Shown: one piece after another, positions 1-7,796 of the stretch
How the letters are laid out: the number at the start of each line of letters is the position of its first letter
How positions within the stretch are numbered: position 1 is the first letter of the stretch
NCBI RefSeq assembly: GCF_042242105.1
Contig: NC_092013.1
Span: 12,951,618 to 13,015,617 of the forward strand
Source of the DNA: Pempheris klunzingeri
Lineage: Eukaryota > Chordata > Actinopteri > Acropomatiformes > Pempheridae
Reading direction: 5' to 3'
DNA: 64,000 nucleotides
The notes under the pieces: generated by a model
Told to the model about the DNA's origin: nothing
The model's input: only the letters and a program-made list of their open reading frames with translations
The model's database searches: none
Translations under genes and position numbers: made by a program

Positions 1-2
1 TT

Positions 3-548
3 CTTGTATTTTTTGCAATGCATTTTGGGAACAAGAAGGTGAGAGAGCAGGAGACACGTTGGAGAGTGGAGTTTGAAGCCAAATTGTTATCTAGTTCCAT
101 CACCACAACAAACAGGTGAGTTTCTTACTGCTTTGCTAATTAGAATTGGCAAAAACCATCACTTACTTAAGTTGGAGTCATTTGTAAGATTAGCATTAGC
201 TAGGCACACCGTGAGGAAATTCTATGCTAGCTAACTAGCTAGCACGATCTTAACAGTTGCTAAAGGGGAAAACCCCACAAAACATTCTCTTGTAATTTCT
301 AATGTTGGTAGAGGTTGTTATATGGGTATGCAATGCCTTGAGACATATTAATATTGGTTCAATTCATACCCTGGCTGGGCTTAGTAAATCAACTACAATA
401 TGGAATATCAAGAACATTAAACACATGTATATAATTACAGTATATGTTTTTCAACACCAGCTCTGAACATGCACTCTTGTTTTTCAGGCGGTTCATCGGG
501 TTCATCAACCCTGAGCGGGGCACAAAGGCTGCAGGGGGCAAAGGGTAA
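3..548 (+). CDS. 3' end of an unrecognised gene (last two coding exons, partial)
   Basis: Two plus-strand blocks join into one open frame. The first (3-115) is open to the left edge and ends at a good donor (AACAG|GTGAG). The second (488-548) follows a T-rich tract and CAG acceptor. The split AG|G codon gives Arg, then RFIGFINPERGTKAAGGKG and stop TAA at 546-548. The joined tail is basic and polar (key stretch MHFGNKKVREQETRWRVEFE) and has no membrane segment or domain I recognise. An AATAAA at 972-977 fits as its polyadenylation signal. In fish the RH2 cluster is often next to SLC6A-family transporters, but this tail does not look like an SLC6 carboxyl end to me. The call rests on splice signals and frame continuity. 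The protein is unidentified, and chance cannot be excluded. Confidence 0.42.
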
Positions 549-985
549 GGCTAGAAGAGAGCTTCTCCCTCCGTCAGCCCTCCGGCCTCAAGTCTCCTGA
601 AGAGACTGATGGATTTTGAGAGGGACTTCATATAGTCAGTTACACACATGCACACACACAGACATGCACACACACACACAGACACACAGACACACATAGA
701 CATGCACACACACACACACACACACAGACACACAGACACACACGTAGTTGCTGCTGTTCTCAGTTCTCAAGCAACTTTTTTGTTTTGTTATTTTAGTGTT
801 TTAAGAAGAATTTGAGTTTGAAGTTATTCTCTATGTTATGAGAAAGTGTGTTAATCCTAAAAGCCACCAAACTCTTTTTGTTTAACCTTAAAAAGGTGAC
901 CTTTTTGCACAAGGTTTTGGCAAGGTAGTGCAATACTTGTTCTTGTTCTTGTTGATACTTTGTTCAATTTCAATAAAGAGACATG
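549..985 (+). other. Putative 3' untranslated region of the left-edge gene
   Basis: This runs from the TAA at 546-548 to just after the AATAAA at 972-977 (CAATTTCAATAAAGAG). It contains an imperfect CA/GACA microsatellite at 644-743. The minus-strand open frame of Cys/Val residues over this tract is a repeat artefact. Confidence 0.35.
644..743. repeat. Imperfect (CA)n microsatellite
   Basis: Runs of CACACA are interrupted by GACA and TGCA units. Confidence 0.9.
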
Positions 986-1269
986 GTTTGAGAAGACACT
1001 TTGAAGTTTTATTATTTGTCTTGGCATTTTAAGTTGCAGTTTCAAAGGCTATGTTTCTTTATCACATTAAAACATGGTGTTTATAACATGACATGCAAGA
1101 AGTAATTTATCAAATCACTAGGTTTAGAAAAATACATATATTGTCTATTTTGCTAGAAGGAAATGAATTACCAACAAGGTGTAGTATTTTGCTGAAATTC
1201 ACAGTTAAAAGCTGCAAATATACGTCTTAAGAAAAAGTGTAAATAAATGGTAATAAACTGCTTATCTTT

Positions 1270-1446
1270 TCAACAGTACTTTCCTGTAAAGGTTTAAAAT
1301 AACAGCTTTTTGCTGTATTTATACTAACAGTAGTTAACTGTAAATTTCAGCAACAGCAATATACCGTTAATTTTACAGTAATTTCCTGGCAACCCTACTG
1401 CCAGTTGTTTACCGTTTTTTAACAGGGGGAATTTCTAAGAGTGTAG
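1270..1446. repeat. Interspersed-repeat candidate with TTTACAGTAA/ACCGTTAA motifs
   Basis: The stretch contains alternating TTAACTGTAAATT, ACCGTTAATTTTACAGTAATTTCCTGGCAA and TTTACCGTTTTTTAACAGGG-like blocks (each seen in pieces), ending TTTCTAAGAGTGTA. This pattern resembles a short non-autonomous repeat common in percomorph genomes. The call rests on recall of the motif style and not on a second copy in the window. Confidence 0.4.
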
Positions 1447-1452
1447 CTTTAC

Positions 1453-1566
1453 CTGTTGGAGGGCCACGTAGCCAGAGAAATAGAGATGATGCCATGCGCC
1501 CACAGGTGCGCACAGCTTCGGTGGTCAGGAAGTGCTCTGCTGCGGACTGACCTGTGCCCCATCACC
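1453..1566 (-). other. Exon-like block with canonical splice borders, identity unknown
   Basis: On the minus strand TTATTTCAG precedes position 1566 and GTAAAGCT follows position 1453, enclosing exactly 114 bases (38 codons). The block is more GC-rich than its surroundings. The phase starting at its second base is open throughout; another phase is open after one initial stop and reads ...AAEHFLTTEAVRTCGRMAS. No partner exon was found nearby and I do not recognise either peptide. It could be a lone exon of a decayed gene, part of a non-coding RNA, or chance. Confidence 0.2.
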
Positions 1567-2760
1567 CTGAAATAACAGAGACCAGCAGGGGGACAGTTTG
1601 ATTTGATTTGACAAAGAACAAACTACATTTACTGCACAGTTTGCGGTCAGACGAGTATATTAACCACATGTATCTGTTGTGATTCTTGCCTTTTAAAAAA
1701 AAAATGTTATCATGCTATATTTGTATTCACTTCCCGGAGTGAAATAAGGCAAGCTTGCACCTTGAGGAGCTGGTGGAACACAACTACCAGGGAGAAGACA
1801 TCTAATATTTTAATAACACACCCGAAAAACAAGTGAGAGACACCGTGAGTGGGTGAGTACTGTCAGCATGAGGATCCAGTGATCAAGATACAGTCCTCAG
1901 AGGTTGACAGTATGACAGTACACTGCCCCCTGGTACACCCACACGTGTACCCCACAGTTATCTCAAGGGCCCCTGAATTATAAAGGATCAATGTGGTTTG
2001 CCTGTTTGTTGGTAAGAAAGTCATTTTAAATAAAATCACATCAGATTTATTAACTGAAGCATCCAGATTTTTGCTCAGTTTTTGGACAAACTGTATCTTG
2101 TAATAGTGATAGAATACGTACATAGTAGTTAGATTATAACTACAGTATAAATTCTCTCTAGGTTCCTCCCAAATGTCCAGATTACTGCTCAGTAGTTAAA
2201 AAGATAATTACAGTATAAGTTGTTTAAGACCCTTAATTGTTACCCTCTTATTCCATTGCTTCACATCTTGTTCCCCTCTACCTGCATGTACGTAGTGGTG
2301 CATAGTCTCCTGCACTGGTTCACCAGCAGATTTCAAAAGATTACACCAGTAGTAACTCTGTAATCCGAAGCATTACCCAGCGCACACAACTCAGATTTCC
2401 AGTAGAGGCAAAGCGAACAACAGCAGGGACTATAGCTGCAGTTGCAGAGAATAGTTTGGCAGAGCTACTGCTAGAGTGAAACAAATGATAGTCTTCTCAA
2501 TACAAAGTGGAACATTCAAGTCTTCAAAAGTCACGTTTTAACTGTGACAATGATGGTACTATAGGAGAGTGTACATTAATTAAGACACATGGTAGACAGA
2601 GAAACTACTTCAAAAAGCTACTATCTGTTTACCATACAATCTAATAAACTACTTTGTCATTGTAATCATGATAAAATATTTACTTATATAGCATACTTTC
2701 ATATTGTCATGCTGGTTCTCGATGGCATTGTGTCAAAATTTACAGTCACATTGTGAATTT
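1567..2760. other. Intergenic DNA, no gene seen
   Basis: AT-rich DNA between the exon-like block and the MITE. The minus-strand open frame at 1863-2123 has no family resemblance, no splice context and low-complexity composition. I see no opsin exon 1-3 remnant here. Confidence 0.5.
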
Positions 2761-3012
2761 TACACTGTTACCCATACTTTACCCATAAAGTTGGAATAAA
2801 ATGTTTTTCACCTCTTCTCATGAAATGATTGTGACAATGTGATTTATTCTTGATAAATAAAGTGTATATCTTCTCAACTTTATTGATCAAACTCTTCCAA
2901 ACATATCACAGTGAAACTTAAACCACAATTAACCTTTGCAAACTGTGTATTCAGGCTTTAACAAAATTGGGGGTATTGAACAATTATTCCAACTTTATGG
3001 GCAACGGTGTAT
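2761..3012. mobile_element. Tc1/mariner-like MITE
   Basis: The ends are inverted. Left is TACACTGTTACCCAT...AAAGTTGGAATAA; the reverse complement of the right end reads TACACCGTTGCCCATAAAG followed by TTGGAATAATTG. The core CCCATAAAGTTGGAATAA is an exact inverted match (2782-2799 against 2984-3001). The left arm carries an extra ACTTTACCCAT, which looks like a small local duplication. The element is about 250 bases, AT-rich, without coding capacity, and lies between TA dinucleotides. These properties fit a non-autonomous Tc1/mariner derivative. The family name was not determined. Confidence 0.7.
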
Positions 3013-3175
3013 ATATTTCACAACTAATTTGGGCATAAATTCCTTGCATGCGCTTCAGTAGATAAAGTGCATAAATATACTGTAAACATTACAGTACCTG
3101 TAAAGCAGGTCCACATTCCCTTAAATAACAAAAAAGCGTATTACTTTTACTGTTGCTCCTCCAACGTATTGTCTG

Positions 3176-3400
3176 CTAAAACACTTCAGGCTGCTGCACA
3201 GAAGCAAATACTCAGAAGCTGAGAGAAAACTGACACGTCATGTTTGAGCGTCTTGAGAGTCGCATTCTTTCTAGTTGGACTTCACAGGTTGGATCTTCGA
3301 GAACAATGGAGCTGCTCTCACCCTTTCACTGCCTCGACAGCAGAATGTATTATCCTGTTATCTATGTGCTGCTGAACAAGGGTTCAGGCTGCTTCTTAAG
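3176..3400 (+). pseudogene. RH2 opsin pseudogene remnant (exon 4)
   Basis: This stretch aligns by eye with exon 4 of the intact opsin 3.7 kb downstream, including its intron-3 end. AAAACACTTCAGGCTGCTGCACAG corresponds in pieces to AAACACTTTAGGCTGCAGCCCAG. It continues with AGAAGCTGAGAGAAAACTGACACGT, then GGTTGGATCTTCGAGAACAATGGAGCTGCT, then CCTGTTATCTATGTGCTGCTGAACAAGG, encoding YYPVIYVLLNK (intact copy: [11 protein letters not shown]). Bases are missing in several places, including the stretch that should encode PAFFAKSS with the retinal-binding lysine, so it cannot encode a pigment. No remnant of exons 1, 2, 3 or 5 was recognised. Same strand as the intact gene, so it is best read as a decayed tandem duplicate. 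An open frame at 3240-3440 is a by-product. Confidence 0.85.
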
Positions 3401-5590
3401 CAAAATTCAAAACTGGAATCTGCCAGCACTGCTAAACTGACTGCCAGGCTTTAAAAAAAAAAATACAAATACATTCAGTAACACTAATCAACGATTTTGC
3501 TAAATGAACATATTTTCTGATGCTTTCTAATGTTTGAATTATGCTAATTTTTCCATTTATGAGTGAAGTATATAATGATTATAATTATGGGTTAAATCAG
3601 TGCATATTCATTTGTCTACATGCTATTATTATTATTCACGTCATTATTATTAGTGTTATTATTATTATAATTGTTGTTACTGTACATCTATGCTAAGTAC
3701 TGCTAGGATTAGTGAACTTGTAGAAGATGAAATCTCAGTATAAGACAGATGTCTCCACTGTGTGGTAAGAATAAAGGGATTTTTTCAGCTCTGGAGTTTC
3801 TTCTTTCTATGTGATTCTGTATTACGTTTGGAATGATTTAACTTGCTTTACTTTGAGAAAAATAGACATGTAAAAACATTCCAAGCAGCAAATTAACAGA
3901 CATTGGTAACCTAAAAATTTGACACGTCATTACTAGATTTATTTGTTCCCTTTCTAGTGTAATTTTGTACCTGATAGATTAGATACACAGCCGTATGTTT
4001 GACTGAAGGAAATAGCTGATTGAGCTGATAAGGCATCAATGAAACTGGTGCACAAAGCTCACAATGACCACAGTTAGAGCATTACTGTACCCCAGTGGTG
4101 GAACTTAACATTTACTCAAAAGCCAATTGGAAGTATCGTCTCTTTTTTTATTCTTACCTTTTACTCTGCTACAGTTATGTGACGGCTTTAGTTGCTCTGC
4201 AGACTAAACCTCATAGTCAATGTATGAAATAAAATAAAATGCACTGTTCTATCCAACATTATTACAGTGGTTAATTTAAATGTTGCATACACATGCATCA
4301 GTAGTGCGACAGCACCAGCCTTTGTATTTAACACTGTTTTAATGTCATGAAAAGGACCATCATGACTGCTTTTACTGTCATGCTTTACTGTATAAAACTT
4401 AACTTAAATATAACTTTAATAAATGATCTATATACTTGTTCCATCACTGTACTTCAAATCAAATGTGCTGTGCAGGACATCTGCTGTAGACTCCCCTGTT
4501 GGTAACTTCACTGATAAAAACGAGTGAGGTTTGGTTAAAGCTCAGTGCTGGTTATGAACAGCCTGTGAGGAGAAGAAACTACTGTCATATTTCACAGGAG
4601 GTGCATTTTGCTGAAATGCATTGTTAATAATAGTGTTGGCTGCAGTTTAGTAATTTATTTAACATGCAGCTCAAATGACTCTTGCTGTTTCTAAACAGAC
4701 ACAGAGTCACATCAACAGCTACTGACATAAGTTCTGCCCAACAAGTGCGACTCACATGCACACAGAGGTAAGTTTCTCCTGCTGTTTTGGATTCGATCAT
4801 CAGATATCCTGCATTGGGACTTACCCGGTTTTCCAGTTTTTGTCCTGGTTTATCATCACATTGTCTTGATCTCCAGAGTGAAACTGAAAATACATTCTGA
4901 TTGTCGGAAAATAACATGTTCAAACAAATGATCAGCGCTGAATAAACACTGTCGCCATGCAGAAGACTGTCAGTTGACAAGCAGTGACAGGATTCTTGGC
5001 AGCAAGTGAGTCAGCTGAGCTAAGTGCTGGATAAACACTAACACTGAGCCCTTGACACGCACATATACTGAGCGCCTATTAATACATTTCAGATATTTAT
5101 TAGTAATCACTAATACTTTATCATGACTTCATCATTACTTCTCATCATTACTTTGAAATAATGTAAAAACTTATTCATTTAAAAATTAATTTTACCTTGA
5201 TATCCTTTTTTTCCATCAAAATAATAATTTGTCTCTATTATTATGAGAATTCAAACTCACCACAAAGAGGGAAAAGGTCATTCTCATATTAGCAAGGCAC
5301 ACTTATTTATATGGCACATTTCATACATAAAGGGACTTCAAAGTGCTTCATATACAAAAAGCATAAACATATGAAACAAATGAAACAGTAAGTAAGACAA
5401 TTCATAAAAGAAAGAATAAATAAATTGTTTGTCGTGTGTATCTCCTAACATATAATATATAGATGAAGAAATTAAAGCAGAACGTCAAAGATTAACTTGG
5501 AACATGTAATTCTTAGGTCAGTGCTTCACTGCTTTCTTAAAGTCAATTATCAATCGGACTTGAGCTGTCCGCTTCCTCACAATCCTCCTG
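3401..5590. other. Intergenic DNA upstream of the opsin
   Basis: AT-rich DNA with ATT-rich tracts near 3627-3670. No further opsin exon was recognised. The minus-strand open frame at 4624-4980 has no recognisable domain. Confidence 0.5.
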
Positions 5591-5636
5591 TAATCTAATT
5601 TTGCCAATTTAAGGATAACCTCAGGAGGGTATAAAA
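5588..5636 (+). promoter_or_regulatory. RH2 opsin core promoter: TATA box and OTX/CRX-like sites
   Basis: A TATAAAA lies at 5630-5636, 105 bases before the chosen ATG. Just upstream, TGTAATCTAATT (5589-5600) contains a TAATC core, the general form bound by photoreceptor OTX/CRX homeodomain factors, and AAGGATAACC follows at 5611-5620. Photoreceptor opsin promoters commonly combine a TATA box with such sites. Binding is inferred. Confidence 0.6.
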
Positions 5637-5740
5637 CAGCCCCCTGGGCAGAGTGTGAGAGGTTGGCTTACTTACTAAGTGACTTCACACCTCACACCAC
5701 TCTCCATCAATTGAAGCTCCAGCAAAGAAGACAACTGAAA

Positions 5741-6125
5741 ATGGTCTGGGAAGGCGGAATTGAGCCCAATGGCACAGAGGGCAAGAACTTCTACATCCCC
5801 ATGTCCAACAGGACTGGGATTGTTAGAAGTCCTTTTGAATACCCACAGTACTATTTGGCAGATCCCATCGCGTTCAAGCTTCTGGCTGCTTACATGTTCT
5901 TCCTGATCTGCACTGGAACTCCCATCAATGGTCTGACACTGCTGGTAACGGCTCAGAACAAGAAGCTCCGGCAACCACTGAACTACATCCTGGTCAACCT
6001 GGCTGTGGCTGGACTGATCATGTGCGCCTTCGGATTCACCATCACCATCACATCTGCTGTCAACGGCTACTTCATTCTGGGAGCCACTGCCTGCGCTGTT
6101 GAGGGATTCATGGCCACACTTGGAG
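5741..6125 (+). CDS. rh2: rh2 exon 1
   Basis: Encodes residues 1-128 plus one base: extracellular amino end, helices 1-2 and most of helix 3 up to MATLGG. Donor GAG|GTAAAC. An in-frame ATG at 5663 would add 26 residues, but family members begin at MxWxGG, so 5741 is preferred. Confidence 0.95.
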
Positions 6126-7306
6126 GTAAACAGTCAACCGTAGGCTTTGTACCACTTGAACAACTTCTTAAGCCTGACAATGACTGAAGAATATTGAACA
6201 TCATTTGGGCTTTAATCTTACTTTTTTTCTCTCTGCAGGTCAAGTTGCTCTCTGGTCACTGGTCGTCTTGGCTGTTGAGAGATACATTGTTGTCTGCAAA
6301 CCCATGGGAAGCTTCAAGTTCACCGAAACTCATGCTGCAGTTGGAGTCCTTTTCACCTGGATCATGGCTGTTTCATGTGCTGCTCCCCCATTGTTTGGCT
6401 GGTCCAGGTAATTCACATTTGTATTTGTCATGTGACTTAGACTGGGTAACTAAGAAGCACTCAAACCAACTACTCGGGCTTAAGAAAGTGAGGATGGATT
6501 CAGAGCTAATATGGCTTAAGTCTCAATGATCTGTAATGACCTTAACTGTTCATAGGTACCTTCCTGAGGGTCTGCAGTGCTCCTGTGGCCCCGACTACTA
6601 CACTCTGGCTGCAGGCTTCAACAATGAGTCATACGTCATGTACATGTTTGTGGTCCACTTCTTCACTCCAGTCTTCCTCATTTTCTTCACTTATGGAAGC
6701 CTTGTGCTGACTGTCAAAGCCGTAAGTGAAGCTAAAGTTCATGAAATATTGAACTCATAGTCAAACCTTAGAGAAATAGAATTATTCTATAGCTGCTTTT
6801 CATTTAAAGCTTTGTAAAACCATCTCTGCTGTGAGTTTTGATGATGTTTTCTGGTCTCAAACACTTTAGGCTGCAGCCCAGCAGCAGGAGTCAGAGTCCA
6901 CCCAGAAGGCTGAGAGGGAAGTGACACGTATGTGCATCCTGATGGTCTTTGGCTTCCTGTTAGCTTGGGTGCCATATGCCAGTTTTGCTGCTTGGATCTT
7001 CATGAACAAGGGAGCTGCCTTCACCGCAACCACAGCAGGCATCCCCGCCTTCTTTGCCAAGAGCTCAGCCCTGTACAACCCTGTCATCTATGTGCTGATG
7101 AACAAGCAGGTTGGTTCAATGTGTTTTCTGGAGTACAATACTTGCTTTTTCATCTTTATTCAAACCAGAATCATTTACTAATTTGCTGTCTTTCCTCTCT
7201 ATTTCAGTTCCGTAACTGCATGCTGTCCTCTATTGGAATGGGCGGCATGGTGGAGGATGAGACCTCAGTTTCCACAAGCAAGACAGAGGTGTCCTCTGTA
7301 TCTTAA
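5741..7306 (+). CDS. rh2: RH2 cone opsin (green/blue-green visual pigment), complete
   Basis: RH2 cone pigment: a seven-helix G-protein-coupled receptor that holds 11-cis-retinal and drives transducin in cone outer segments. Coding exons are 5741-6125, 6239-6407, 6556-6721, 6870-7109 and 7208-7306 (385, 169, 166, 240, 99 bases), giving 352 residues as usual for RH2. The start [14 protein letters not shown] matches the family. Visible landmarks are N-glycosylation sites N10 and N23, counterion Glu121 (bovine 113), disulfide Cys118, ERY after helix 3, retinal Lys304 (bovine 296) in [13 protein letters not shown], and a Ser/Thr-rich tail ending TEVSSVS. Gln130 (bovine 122) replaces the Glu of green-shifted RH2 pigments; Ala300 equals bovine A292. 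The tail [13 protein letters not shown] resembles RH2A-type sequences. A-versus-B class is left open. Introns are only 98-148 bases. synpr downstream fits known teleost RH2 synteny. Confidence 0.97.
6239..6407 (+). CDS. rh2: rh2 exon 2
   Basis: Begins after TCTCTGCAG. It completes Gly129 and encodes Gln130 (bovine 122), the ERY motif and helix 4, ending GWSR with a split Arg codon. 169 bases is the usual size of this opsin exon. Confidence 0.95.
6556..6721 (+). CDS. rh2: rh2 exon 3
   Basis: Acceptor TTCATAG, donor GCC|GTAAGT. Encodes extracellular loop 2, with the second disulfide cysteine in QCSCGPDYY, and helix 5 through SLVLTVKA. Confidence 0.95.
6870..7109 (+). CDS. rh2: rh2 exon 4
   Basis: Eighty codons: AAAQQQES loop, helix 6 ([13 protein letters not shown], i.e. 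Phe at bovine 261 and Ala at 269) and helix 7 with Lys304 and NPVIY. This exon is the one preserved in the upstream pseudogene. Confidence 0.95.
7208..7306 (+). CDS. rh2: rh2 exon 5
   Basis: Acceptor TATTTCAG. Encodes [10 protein letters not shown] and the carboxyl tail with many Ser/Thr residues, typical targets of opsin kinase. TAA at 7304-7306. Confidence 0.95.
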   Translation, partial: FRNCMLSSIGMGGMVEDETSVSTSKTEVSSVS

Positions 7307-7796
7307 TCATGATGGCATCCTCAAATCTGTGGACACTTTCCTCACTGATTTCTTCCAGGTTTTGAAAAATATCCAGAGGGAAAAAAAAGTCTTGACTTTT
7401 TGCCAAAGGGATTCGTGAATTTGATCGGACTTGGACTTGAATGGACTCTGGGTCAAACACACTGAGGAATTCTATCTCACCTGTTAATATGTATATGTAA
7501 AGAAAAGCATTTGCTGTGGTGTGTGCGTGGACGAGCAAATGGGTGAGTGAGTGAGTGAGTGTGAATGAATTGTGACTCATTGTACAGCATTTGATGACCC
7601 CCCCCCAAAAAAAACACCTCAACTCTCAAGTCAAACAAAATCTGCTGAGATATGACAACACTTTCTGTGTGCATTCACAAGTGGGATATTTCCATGTGTT
7701 ATGTTACTGGTCTACCAGTGGCATCAGTTTCATATATTGTTTTAAAATATGTAGGATTTAGTAGATAATAAATGCATGCATTGAAAAAAAAAAAGC
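7307..7796 (+). other. rh2: rh2 3' untranslated region with polyadenylation signal
   Basis: AATAAA at 7767-7772, followed about 12 bases later by a genomic A-run at 7784-7794. A (GAGT)n stretch lies at 7543-7560. The end is inferred from the signal. Confidence 0.6.

Noticed and set aside
5663..6187. 174-codon frame taken as the opsin start and end
   Set aside because: It runs from an upstream ATG through exon 1 and into intron 1; the family start is 5741 and the donor is at 6125.
6866..7087. Minus-strand frames opposite opsin exons
   Set aside because: Shadows of the opsin coding strand.
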